From a virus: a stretch of 29,819 bases of DNA. The stretch is from the IMG/VR virus record IMGVR_UViG_3300011114_000185, positions 1 to 29,819 of that record; one strand, given 5' to 3'. The notes below the pieces were generated by a model. The model was not told where the DNA came from, did no database searches, and saw nothing but the letters and a program-made list of their open reading frames with translations. The translations under genes were made by a program, and so were the position numbers. Shown here piece by piece: positions 13,601-22,234 of the stretch (its first letter is position 1; each line of letters begins with the position of its first letter).

Positions 13601-16600
13601 CGCCTTCAGGAACCCTACGGACAGACTCTCAGAATCATAGAATCCACGGTTGCCCTGGCGCAGGGTCTCTGACTCACCACTGACCTTGTTGCCAACCCTC
13701 TCCATCTCATGGTTCAGCACCTCGGCAATGTACCGGTCAACGCCGGTCATCGAGTTCTCGACCTGATGATCCAGACCGTTCTCGCGCAGCATTGTCTCGA
13801 CCTCGGCATCGGACATGATCCGGCGCACCTTCATCGATCCCGCGATAGGCCAGCCGCCGGCATCCCCTGACGCACTGGGGTTCGTCTTGTAGTCGTAGGA
13901 CTCGTTGGCATCGATCAGTCTGCCGGTGATCCCGCTACGCATGCCGTTCGCCAGGACCGTCGAGGAGTCACTCTCAGCCTGGGTGCGTTCGCGTATGACC
14001 GGAATCTCCACCTCGACCCAGACACGTTGCGACCCCTTCACGCTGGCCTTGCCCTGGTCGAACACCGGCAAGTTCACACCGTGGATGCCAGGACGTTCTG
14101 CCAGTTGTTTGCTGCCAATGCTGGGACGTTGGTTCTCCGCTTTGTACCACTGACCGGTGGTGAACCCTTGCTTCTGCCCTTCCGGTTTGGCATACAACGG
14201 CAGGACGATGCCTGGGCGCGACTCCCTGATCTCCATCAGCTTGTAGGCAGTCCTGGTGCTTGCCGGAACCTGGGACGTTGGCAGCACCTCGTACAGTGGT
14301 CCCATGAACCGGTTGTTGATCGGATTGATCAGTGCCGCGAGATTGGTGTCACCGGACTGGAACAGGCGCGTCTGCTCCTTGGTCAAGCGGGACGGGAACT
14401 CCCTGGACAGTGCCTTGACTGAGGCAGTCTGCATGGCAACTGCCTGACTGTAGTCCTTGGCATAGACCCCAGGTTGCCCCGCCCTGGCTGGATCGTAGAC
14501 CATGAAGACAACATCAGGCTCACCGTTCGCGAACTTCGAATAAAACGCTTTGTTCCACCCTGGTGGTATTTGCGTTTCATCCCAGGGGAGTCTCGACACG
14601 ATCCTGAACCCTGCTTCTGCATAAAGCCTGGGAAGGGTGGTGTCGAATGCGTCCAGCTTCCTGCCGCCATGATCGACGGCAAGCCGGATCAACGCGAGGG
14701 ACGCACCCTTGAGGTTCGGGTCTGCATTGAAGACCGACACGATATCGTCACCCTTGAGGGCAACGCCGGCCTTGCCGCCTTCAGCCAGGAAGGTACGCAT
14801 GCCGGCGTACTCCTCGACTGAGTAGACGTAGACTGAAGCGGAGTTCGGATTCGCCGCCTTGGCTGCCGTGATGGCATCGTGGAAGGACTGCGGGTCAGTG
14901 GTGACCTCTTGGAAGGATGGTGCTGCCTTGCCCTTGGATGCCGCATACTCGACAAACCAAGGGGTTGGGGTTAGGAGATTCCCTGATTCCTCAACTCCTC
15001 CTTCTCCTCGTCCGAAAGCTTGTCGTAGAACTCCACCATCCCCCTGTAGGGATCGAAGTTGCTGTTCTTCTGCGGCGGCGATTCGGGTTTCGAAGTCTGC
15101 ATCGACTGATTCCCTAATCCGACTTGCGTATTGGCCCAGGGATGATTCGGTGAAACCTCCCCCAGCTTTCTTTTGCCCAGGTAAGCCATAATCCTTCTTC
15201 CCTTTGGTGAGTGACTCAACAAACAAGGAGTCTGAAGTGACATCGTGCCGGTCACCCAGGTACTCCGCGATCCTATTACTAAGTGCCAACTCTGTACCGT
15301 GCGGAACGATGATTGCCATCGTGCCGTCTTCAGTCGTATGCCCACCCAGGAGTTCCTTACCCTTCCCGTCAAGCACATTGCTCCGTATCTCACTATACAG
15401 TGCTTCGATGTCTGCCGCAAACATGCTTTTGGGGATGTGAATCTGAACCGTTCCCATCTCCTTGCCGCCCTTGAATGACTCTGGGGAGGTGATCTGTATC
15501 TCATCCTGGCGCAGGGCATACCCAAGAACCTTCGCCAGTTCCTGAATCTTCGCCATTGACGCACCCTTCGTCATCTGGAGGGAGAACCCAGGCCCAGTAG
15601 TGTCCAAGTACCCAGAAACCACTACCTGTAGTTTCCCCTTGAACGAATCGAGCAGACTCCCAGGCTTGCCAGTGCCTTTCGCCGGTTCTGGGTACTGCAC
15701 CCGTCGAGCCACAATCCCCCTGCCGACATCGTGTTCCTGGTCGAACCGTTTCGCCTCGGTGATCGGGTACAGGTACTTCTCGCCGCCGGCCTTGACATCG
15801 AACTCAGACCCCTCTGGAACCAGATGCTGGTCTCGCATGGCGCGGAACTGCTCCGCATCGACCTTGATCGGTTCCCCGATCACCATCGTGCCGATTGCTT
15901 TTGCCGTGCCTTCGCCGGTTCGTACAATCGCGACCATCTTGCCCACATAGGGTCGCAGTGAATCGGTTTCACGGGTCTCGTAGACCTTCTTCCCATCAGC
16001 CAGGAGGTCCGCATACCGCACACCGACAGTCATGTCACTGGCGACATTCACACCCATCTCTGGGAACACCTTGCGGAATGCTGCTTCCTTGCGTTCCTGC
16101 TTGGCTTGATCTGCCAATAGTTCGAACGCAGTGAATGCCCTCATTGCCGCAGACCGCGCAACCTCTTCCACGATTGCGTTGTGGACGTTGTACGGCAGTG
16201 CTTCCAGTCGAGCAGTCAGTGCCGTGCCATACCCGTTCGCGGAGAACGCGACCTTCCTGCCGGTCCAGGTGGTGGCATCCGGCACATAGGACTTGTCCCG
16301 CGAAACCACTGTTGTCTGCTCATGCCCACCCCACCAGTCTGGGTGATCGATGCCGCCAGCCATGTCGCGCACTTGCGTCAGTGCCTCTTCCCTGGTCAGT
16401 GCGCCACGATCAACCTGATCCCAGATGTCCTTGATGGCATTCTGGTTGTCCTTTGTCTTGAAGGTGTCCTTGAACATCCCGCGAATTGCTTCCCAGGTGA
16501 TCGATTGCATCTCGCGAGGGAGGATTCCACGCGCCTCTGCCGCCCTTTTGTACGCCTCAAGATAAATCGGGTACGTCCCAGATACACCGGTCTCGTTCGA

Positions 16601-19600
16601 CCCACCAGACTTGCCGAAATTCATGGCGACAGGACGATCACTGCCGCCAAACGGGGTCAGCAGTGCCGCAGCAACCGCATGAGTGTCGATGGTCGCGAAC
16701 CTGGGGTCACTTGGGTTGAAGATGTTGTTGTAGAAGTTGCGGACCTTGTGTTCGCCGCCCAGCTTGGCATTGATGTTCTCAGGACTGCCGTCGATGAAGA
16801 TCGATGCCGCCTTGCCCAAGGCATCGAACCCACCCCAGGCGCGGCTCGACTCCACACCGTCCAGTGTGGTCTTGTTCGCGCCGGAATCGCCCTCTGGGTG
16901 GATGATTGCGTACTCACTTGAGTGATACGCCTCATCGTATGCCCTGATCCACAGACCAATTGCTTCCTGGTTGTTCGTCGCGATTGCTTCGCGCAACGTC
17001 TTGCCCTTGACCAGATCGTAGTTCCGCATGTTCTTCTGGTCTGCGACATCTTTCGATCCCTCCTTCAGGAGGAACTGGAATGCCGATCCGCGCATCTTCG
17101 AATCGAACTGGTAGTCCATCTTGCCGTGCAGAATGTCGATGACACGTTCTGCCATCGTCACGTTCATAAACCAGTCCTTCTGCGGAGACAGTACGGCAAG
17201 CATCCCTGCCGCCTGTGACTTGAGAATCCCGTACTTCAGACTCCACTTTTCCGCGATCTGCTCCGCGCCGTCATACCAAAGCTTCGAACGTGCGCGGATC
17301 ACCGGATCGATCTGATCATGCAACCACAGGATGTTGTCCATGATCCTCTGGATCATCCGCTCAGACCTCACCTCTGGAGTGCCTTCTCCGACACGCATCC
17401 CAGACTCCAACCCAACGGCATCCACTGCCTTCGCGAACTGCTCCGGTGTGGTCTTGAGGGTCGCGAGGTCTGCGATCATCGGGTCACTGATCGATGGTGT
17501 CAGACCCTTCTTCGTAGGCCAGCGTGACGGCAACGTCTGGTTCAGAGACCCCTCACCCTCACCGACGATGTGCATCATGTGTTCCATGAATGCTTGATCG
17601 ACTGTTTTTGGTATCCCTGCCATCGTGAACTTGGTGGCAATGCTTTGGTACATGGCATAGTAAAGACGCGCCACTGAATCGGCATGATCCGGCGGGAGGT
17701 TGTCCCTGTCCTTGGTCGCGATCTCAGTGTCGCGCAGCAACCGTTGGTACACAGGACTCTCAGCCACCGACTGCGGAAGCTTTCCTACCGCCAGGACGTT
17801 TTCGGAGACCGACAGACCATACCGATCTGCAATCTCACTGATCTTGCCGGAATCCAGGTTCGACTTGAGGAACTGGTATTCGTCCAGTTGCGCCCTGGTC
17901 ATGCCAACCGTCATGTCCGGTGCTTCGATGACCGCAGCAGTGACCTTCTCCCTGGGAACCTCGACTTCTCTCCCATCCTGGAACTTCACCTTCACGGTGC
18001 GGATGTTCGTCCCGATCACCCTGCCGACCTCACCGTCTACGGTGACATCCTTGCCCTTGAAGTTCGATTTTGCGTCCAGGGCGCGTTTCGCCAACTGCTT
18101 GCTGGTCGCCTCGCCAGCAATCGCCAGTTTCTCCGCTTCGAAGTCCCTGGTCAGGTTGCGGATGCGTGAGTCGCGCTCGATGGGACTGCCGTTGTACTTG
18201 CCCCGCAGGAAGGCAATCATCTGGTTGTGCCGGTTGGTCGCCTCCAGCATCTTCTCGTTCTGCTCTGGGGTCAGTTCCTTTGCGGCAACACGTTTCTGCG
18301 CCGCCACGGTCTCCAGTTCGTTGATCTTCTTCTCAGCCTCGATCTTGACCTGGGTAGCCGACACGGTTCCAGCCTTGCCCACGCTTTCGTAGGAACCTTC
18401 CTGGACAATCTTCAGGAAATGCTCCTCCTGCGGGGTCCGATCCACTTTTTGGGCGATTTCGAATGCCTTCCGCAGAATGGGCGAGGCATCGTCAGGCAGG
18501 GTTCTGACGGCATCCCGCACCTGAGTCTCCTCTGGGGTGATCATGCGTCCAGAGAGTGCTTCCCGCTCGATCCTGGCGGCATCCTGGTGGTCCTGGAGGA
18601 ACTTCGCCTCTGCCGCCTTCTTCACGGGGGTCACATCGAACATTTCGGTCAGGATCGAGGGTCTTTCGGCAATGTCCCTGGCAACCTCCCCAGGCAGTTT
18701 GCCGGTCTTCACCCAGACATCCCCAAGCTTGCTGAACGCACTCCCCGCACCCTTCATGCCGGCATGCATTCCACCCATCAGAATGGCTTGAACGGCGAGG
18801 TCATCCCATCCAGGAACCTCTCCCGTCAACGCCGCGCCGCCGACAGCACCACCGGCTATCCCAGCAGTGAAGTTCTTGATGGCATTCATCGGGAGTTCGC
18901 GCACTGCCTGGGCAGTGGCTTGCTGGGCGGCATCCAGACCGACATCTCGGAATGCCTTGTCCAGGGCATACTTCGCGGCTTGCTCTGCCGGCGCACCTTC
19001 CGCGATCCACATCTTCGCGTATCGTCCAGCTTGCTGATCCACTGCGCCGGTCACGATTGATGTCGCCGCAGTCCTGGGGATGCCGGCAGAAACTAAGGAC
19101 TTGATCCCCATTGCCGACATTGCGCCACCGAATGCCACGTTGATTGCGCCGGATATCCCTGCCTCTTTTGCTATGTGTCCCGATCTCGCGACAATGTCTT
19201 CTCGCGTCATCGATCCATTCAGCAGACTGTCCATGTACCATGCTCTGTACCCTTCGACAGCAGCACCACCCATGAATAGTCCTGCTGCCATACCTAATGG
19301 GCCAGCGGTTGCCCCTACAACCGCGCCAGGAATCGCGCCGATCCCCATTGCCACAAAGTCTGGAAGTCTTGCTGCCGCAGCACCAAGCTTTGCGGTGAAC
19401 GGACTCTTCTCTCCCAACCGCATGTCTGGCAGCTTTCTGTCTGCCATCCCAACCTCGGATGCCAATGCCCTGTATGCAGACTCCTGAAACCCAGTCTGCA
19501 AACCAGAAACAAAACCAGTTGCCTCAGTCTGCCCTTGAGCCAGTTTCTGTTCTGGGGTCAATGCTTCTACCACTGAATCTGGCAAGTACATCGAGTTCGC

Positions 19601-19792
19601 AGTCTGATCAAGCATCGAGCCTTTCGGCATCGTCATGTCAGGAGCAGACCAAGGATCACCACCTTTCGGTGGAATGAGTGCCTGTGCAGGACTGGTGACT
19701 GCGGTAACCGGTAACGGGGGCGGCGCAGGAATCTGCATCGGCGGCGCAATGCCACCGTCAAGCCTCATCAGGGGTGCGTTTTCCAGGCTCAT
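10679..19792 (-). CDS. Giant polyvalent virion protein, 3037 aa
   Basis: Resembles the polyvalent proteins of phages and mobile elements, large proteins ejected with the DNA. Order by eye: Pro-rich start; Gly/Ala hydrophobic segments (about 140-185); charged helical part; SH3/KOW-like patch near 575-620 (GKDVTVDGEVGRVIG); helical domain 815-1155 with SPQxxW and TIDTHA; ASCH-like domain 1250-1365 (GKKVYETRETDSLRPYVGK); unclassified 1380-1535; acetyltransferase-like region 1610-1770 (GGRKLDAFDTTLPRLYAEAGF); a polyvalent-associated region 1900-2000; metallopeptidase HEGWH at 2072-2076; and a C-terminal ejection-type part (from about 2466, with QPYSVKINNAWYSYARVQP). It directly abuts the muramidase gene. 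Domain limits and the acetyltransferase call are inferred. Confidence 0.82.
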   Translation of the reverse strand: MSLENAPLMRLDGGIAPPMQIPAPPPLPVTAVTSPAQALIPPKGGDPWSAPDMTMPKGSMLDQTANSMYLPDSVVEALTPEQKLAQGQTEATGFVSGLQTGFQESAYRALASEVGMADRKLPDMRLGEKSPFTAKLGAAAARLPDFVAMGIGAIPGAVVGATAGPLGMAAGLFMGGAAVEGYRAWYMDSLLNGSMTREDIVARSGHIAKEAGISGAINVAFGGAMSAMGIKSLVSAGIPRTAATSIVTGAVDQQAGRYAKMWIAEGAPAEQAAKYALDKAFRDVGLDAAQQATAQAVRELPMNAIKNFTAGIAGGAVGGAALTGEVPGWDDLAVQAILMGGMHAGMKGAGSAFSKLGDVWVKTGKLPGEVARDIAERPSILTEMFDVTPVKKAAEAKFLQDHQDAARIEREALSGRMITPEETQVRDAVRTLPDDASPILRKAFEIAQKVDRTPQEEHFLKIVQEGSYESVGKAGTVSATQVKIEAEKKINELETVAAQKRVAAKELTPEQNEKMLEATNRHNQMIAFLRGKYNGSPIERDSRIRNLTRDFEAEKLAIAGEATSKQLAKRALDAKSNFKGKDVTVDGEVGRVIGTNIRTVKVKFQDGREVEVPREKVTAAVIEAPDMTVGMTRAQLDEYQFLKSNLDSGKISEIADRYGLSVSENVLAVGKLPQSVAESPVYQRLLRDTEIATKDRDNLPPDHADSVARLYYAMYQSIATKFTMAGIPKTVDQAFMEHMMHIVGEGEGSLNQTLPSRWPTKKGLTPSISDPMIADLATLKTTPEQFAKAVDAVGLESGMRVGEGTPEVRSERMIQRIMDNILWLHDQIDPVIRARSKLWYDGAEQIAEKWSLKYGILKSQAAGMLAVLSPQKDWFMNVTMAERVIDILHGKMDYQFDSKMRGSAFQFLLKEGSKDVADQKNMRNYDLVKGKTLREAIATNNQEAIGLWIRAYDEAYHSSEYAIIHPEGDSGANKTTLDGVESSRAWGGFDALGKAASIFIDGSPENINAKLGGEHKVRNFYNNIFNPSDPRFATIDTHAVAAALLTPFGGSDRPVAMNFGKSGGSNETGVSGTYPIYLEAYKRAAEARGILPREMQSITWEAIRGMFKDTFKTKDNQNAIKDIWDQVDRGALTREEALTQVRDMAGGIDHPDWWGGHEQTTVVSRDKSYVPDATTWTGRKVAFSANGYGTALTARLEALPYNVHNAIVEEVARSAAMRAFTAFELLADQAKQERKEAAFRKVFPEMGVNVASDMTVGVRYADLLADGKKVYETRETDSLRPYVGKMVAIVRTGEGTAKAIGTMVIGEPIKVDAEQFRAMRDQHLVPEGSEFDVKAGGEKYLYPITEAKRFDQEHDVGRGIVARRVQYPEPAKGTGKPGSLLDSFKGKLQVVVSGYLDTTGPGFSLQMTKGASMAKIQELAKVLGYALRQDEIQITSPESFKGGKEMGTVQIHIPKSMFAADIEALYSEIRSNVLDGKGKELLGGHTTEDGTMAIIVPHGTELALSNRIAEYLGDRHDVTSDSLFVESLTKGKKDYGLPGQKKAGGGFTESSLGQYASRIRESVDADFETRIAAAEEQQLRSLQGDGGVLRQAFGRGEGGVEESGNLLTPTPWFVEYAASKGKAAPSFQEVTTDPQSFHDAITAAKAANPNSASVYVYSVEEYAGMRTFLAEGGKAGVALKGDDIVSVFNADPNLKGASLALIRLAVDHGGRKLDAFDTTLPRLYAEAGFRIVSRLPWDETQIPPGWNKAFYSKFANGEPDVVFMVYDPARAGQPGVYAKDYSQAVAMQTASVKALSREFPSRLTKEQTRLFQSGDTNLAALINPINNRFMGPLYEVLPTSQVPASTRTAYKLMEIRESRPGIVLPLYAKPEGQKQGFTTGQWYKAENQRPSIGSKQLAERPGIHGVNLPVFDQGKASVKGSQRVWVEVEIPVIRERTQAESDSSTVLANGMRSGITGRLIDANESYDYKTNPSASGDAGGWPIAGSMKVRRIMSDAEVETMLRENGLDHQVENSMTGVDRYIAEVLNHEMERVGNKVSGESETLRQGNRGFYDSESLSVGFLKAANPSTAIHEGWHFFFDYMVEIAKGPDAPPDIVADVGKMFDYLGVKSMEEWASLKAGTKGSNEYQRWVAAHEKMAESGEEYVMTGNFPITGLRSIFSKFKEWMIETYKNLEKLNVKLTPEIREVFDRMVGKDDIVLRGEYAEIAKAKTGKEIIPGFAAEQVAAQPYPDMMPTSKFPYQIAMWRMNTNSDYEAAIMRIQEVNESTIKGPKSWKEADYKAAEMAGDAFYDGNGRDVGAMMDKLGANGAPVDEVYRAKVMLVQLAVEDQVMQRKAILAKWDAGFNVSLEEQISYLTSIDRTHMVFTRMIEERAAIGRALNQMKQFGKFYDPKEIIGDKKLFQTAKERIDAELQTRLDELMQDYRKRFGPDLTVELIARLDDKNQTLREQKKFVEGALSATSFDKWVEYWKGWGLLSGPWTTVVNVVGTSAHMWTRPFVDLIAAGVGRFTSSSEHLNFRDPLIRMAGMFDAVVGGAKIVEADGVARNAYKRAFEAVKSDGASMKLDVFAGATQGRIGEVARFPFRLMSAGDTWTQHMYRAGEMQVLASHQAIGEGMRPGTKEYGKRVAELVMHPDEAMAKEGDLAAARHSFNEAKGGYGMAAVLNYATNQIPILNLVFPFKRTPINVLDEMMRLTPLAPFISKTWREAYNSGGIARDRAVAEALLGTTLFGLTVSFAAAGNVTGNGPVDPGKRQAWLAVNQPYSVKINNAWYSYARVQPVGTLLGMAADVFEVSENLTKEEGDHFAKMVAVAFANAITNQTFLKGLSDFTNALSDPDRYGAKYAQNIISAQVPSIIAQTAAMSDDNAREIYSIVDAVKYRIWGLRQTLEPKIDYLGQNVPSPERALYVLPVVKKPIPENAAAIEGERLGVKVPKIPKKFHVGKNTGKLGDVELTPEERTRYAEESGRLANEMLNQMVTSPSWTSIPETTLMEKAMKRQAFHKLLEVAHKYGATMAVDPQKRSALLQDVMQKFTQPAAQ
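14971..15189 (-). CDS. Candidate nested ORF in a second frame of the giant gene, 72 aa
   Basis: Lies wholly inside the giant gene, offset by one base. ATG 15189 follows GAAGAAGGATT; an inner ATG at 15102 gives 43 aa. The C-terminal half is strongly protein-like (NSNFDPYRGMVEFYDKL, then an acidic helix and a Ser stop). In the last 28 codons 24 end in G or C, the habit of this genome, whereas the same DNA read in the main frame has only 7 of 28. That points to selection on this frame. It could be a real overlapping gene, or the old end of a protein that a one-base insertion has fused into the giant ORF. No homologue is recognised. Confidence 0.45.
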   Translation of the reverse strand: MAYLGKRKLGEVSPNHPWANTQVGLGNQSMQTSKPESPPQKNSNFDPYRGMVEFYDKLSDEEKEELRNQGIS

Positions 19793-22231
19793 TTATTCCA
19801 CCTTGGTTTTCGCAACCCACTGCTTGGTGACTGGGTTGAACACAACAAAATTTGTATTTTTGGGGAGCAAGTTGTACTGCTCTTTTTCTTTTCCACGATC
19901 CAGCATTTGGATGTTTGCACCCAGGTATGCCCTCTTTCTGTCTGCATCGAACTGAACACCCTCTTTCCCTGGAGGAAGAGCATTGCCAGACTCAATGTAC
20001 TTTGTTGCTGTCTGCGCGATAGTCTCAGCATCTGGTCTGTACGCCCTTTCGAAGGGTCCACCATACCCAACATAGTTCGGAGATTTGACATCGAACATGT
20101 CTCGCACCGCACTGTCGCGTTGCGCCTGTGGTAGTGCATTCGCCTCTGCGATCTTCGTCTGCACACCCTGCTGCCACTTTTCCAAGTGGAACCCAATCTT
20201 CTCGATCATTGCCGGCGTTGCCCACATAGGGTTCGCCTTCCACTGAGAGTGGATCGTCCTGGTCTGCTGATCCAGTTCCTTGTAGATGATGTCATGCCCA
20301 GTCTTGCGGTCTTCGATCAGCTTGTTGAAGAACGGGAAATAGTGAATTCCAACCTGTCCGTACCCCAGGCGCGAGGTCAACTGCGTCATGTTGGTGACCT
20401 TGCCGTCCATCACATCCTTGAACAGATCGTGATACCCAGGAGAGGTGGTGAAGTTGGTGTCCTCGTTGCCCTTGTTCCGATTGCCCTTCAGGATCGAGTC
20501 CATGTGCCACTGCTGCGTTGGGTCGATCTGCTTGAACCACTGCACTGCTTCAGGGTCTGCCTTGACCTGATCAATGCTTGAGTAACCCTTCTCCAGGATT
20601 CTGGTCAGGAGGTTTCCTGCTGCCTGATTTTGCTGGGCAGACTCGATGGCAACCAACCCACTCAGGCGAGACATTGCCTTTGACCGGTACAGTTCAGCCT
20701 TATCCGGTGGAATCTTGTTGTCGATGATGAACTTCTCTACGGTCTCCGCGAGTGCCTCGCTTTGCGCCGCCAGGGTTCTGCGTTGACCGGTCTGCGAGTA
20801 CAGGCTATTGGTCTGCGAGGAACGCGCAATGTCACCAACACTCTGCACCTCATCGGCAACCTGGGCATTGCGGTTGAGCCAGCCTGGGAGGTACTTCGCC
20901 AATCGTTCGGTCGAGGCAATGCTGCGGTATGCCGCCTCACGCGCAGTTAGCAGTGCTGCGGGGTCTCCGTTCGCCTGATCGATCATGCGCTTCGCCAGGA
21001 CTGGGTTGAAGTTCACGATGGTGTCCATCGCGGCAATCGCGAAGGCGGGATTGCTTTGCAGTAGCGCATCACCATTGATCTGCTTCCAGTACTTGCTCTT
21101 GTAGACCTCTCGCGCACCCTCCTCGGTAAGCTTGGAGATGTCTCCAGCCTCTGGGTTGTTCTTTCCGGTGATCCCGTATCTCGATGGGCCTTGCCCGTTG
21201 TCATCAGGGACATATGCCGACCCCTCACGCTTCAGCAGGTTGCCAATGATCGAGTCCACAGTGACCCTGGTGCTGGTCCTGGTGGACATCGGCATGTTGC
21301 CAAGGACAACCTCGGCATTCGATGCCTTGCTCGACTGGTAGGTCGAGACAATAGGCTGGAGGAACCCCTCGACCTTCTGCGCCACATCGAAGGTCACATA
21401 GGCATGCTCGATCCTGGGCGCGAGTTGCTGCCTCTCTTTCGCACTCAGAACTTCCTTGAATGCCGGAAGGTCTGACCGATAGGTTCCTTCCCACATTGCT
21501 TTTGCAAGGTCTGGACGGTTCTCATCGATTGCCTTCGTCAGCAGTGCGGTCCCGAATTGATCCCTGACGTTCTGTGTTGCCTCAGTGATGTATTGCAGAC
21601 CCTCTGCGTTGCTCTGCACACGGTTCTGCATGTACGTCCCGACTGCGTTCTCCGCATCAGCCACTGCCGTCTTGTAGGTCGAGGCGAATGTAGGACTCGC
21701 GACATCAAGCGTGTTGATCGTCTTCAGGTTGCGGCTCACAGTGGTGTTCATCACATCGATGTCCCACTTGCCGCGCTCGGAGGCTTGATGCTCCAGCACC
21801 TTCGCCTTCTGCATCATCATCATGCCACCCGCCCTCTGCTGGAACTTCTGCCGCACCAGGGGATCGGTGATCGTGTCCTCGATACTCTTGTGGATGCCGC
21901 CGAACTGCTCGACGGTGGTGTCAAAGAACTTTGGATCGGCAGCTTTCTGACGTTCCTGCTGCCCCCATCCAGTGTTCTCAGGGTTGTTCTTCGCCAAGTC
22001 CAGCTTCTCGCCAAGCTTGTTCAGGGCATCGTTGGCGTTGACTGTCGCCCAGTCCTCCCGTGCCTTGTACAGTTCATCAGCCACCATGCCCATCGAGTTG
22101 GCGAACTTCTGGGTGTTCTGCGCCCGAATGTCGTACCCCTGCGTCCCAGGTGCTTCCATCGACACTGGGCCGGCAGGATTCGGGTCAGACCGTCTTCCTA
22201 CATCGAGTTCACTGGGAAGGGAGGTTGCCAT
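19793..22231 (-). CDS. Internal virion protein with GH108-like muramidase domain, 812 aa
   Basis: Long helical protein with a peptidoglycan-hydrolase insert at about 326-470. The insert has LLKREGSAYVPDDNGQGPSRYGIT, with the catalytic-type Glu at 336, then EGAREVYKSKYWKQINGDAL and FAIAAMDTIVNFNP, all characteristic of the GH108 (EGG... YGIT) lysozyme family. The flanks are charged helices with Gln/Ala-rich stretches and no signal peptide. By position it corresponds to a T7 gp15/gp16-type ejection protein that opens the cell wall during DNA entry. Its stop abuts the start of the 3037-aa protein, so the two are probably made together. Confidence 0.85.
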   Translation of the reverse strand: MATSLPSELDVGRRSDPNPAGPVSMEAPGTQGYDIRAQNTQKFANSMGMVADELYKAREDWATVNANDALNKLGEKLDLAKNNPENTGWGQQERQKAADPKFFDTTVEQFGGIHKSIEDTITDPLVRQKFQQRAGGMMMMQKAKVLEHQASERGKWDIDVMNTTVSRNLKTINTLDVASPTFASTYKTAVADAENAVGTYMQNRVQSNAEGLQYITEATQNVRDQFGTALLTKAIDENRPDLAKAMWEGTYRSDLPAFKEVLSAKERQQLAPRIEHAYVTFDVAQKVEGFLQPIVSTYQSSKASNAEVVLGNMPMSTRTSTRVTVDSIIGNLLKREGSAYVPDDNGQGPSRYGITGKNNPEAGDISKLTEEGAREVYKSKYWKQINGDALLQSNPAFAIAAMDTIVNFNPVLAKRMIDQANGDPAALLTAREAAYRSIASTERLAKYLPGWLNRNAQVADEVQSVGDIARSSQTNSLYSQTGQRRTLAAQSEALAETVEKFIIDNKIPPDKAELYRSKAMSRLSGLVAIESAQQNQAAGNLLTRILEKGYSSIDQVKADPEAVQWFKQIDPTQQWHMDSILKGNRNKGNEDTNFTTSPGYHDLFKDVMDGKVTNMTQLTSRLGYGQVGIHYFPFFNKLIEDRKTGHDIIYKELDQQTRTIHSQWKANPMWATPAMIEKIGFHLEKWQQGVQTKIAEANALPQAQRDSAVRDMFDVKSPNYVGYGGPFERAYRPDAETIAQTATKYIESGNALPPGKEGVQFDADRKRAYLGANIQMLDRGKEKEQYNLLPKNTNFVVFNPVTKQWVAKTKVE

Positions 22232-22234
22232 TGG

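Noticed and set aside
12707-13672. 321-codon antisense ORF inside the giant gene
   Set aside because: It mirrors the codon pattern of the real gene on the other strand, has no ribosome-binding site, is rich in Leu/His/Val/Arg as expected for a shadow frame, and lies across the conserved metallopeptidase region.
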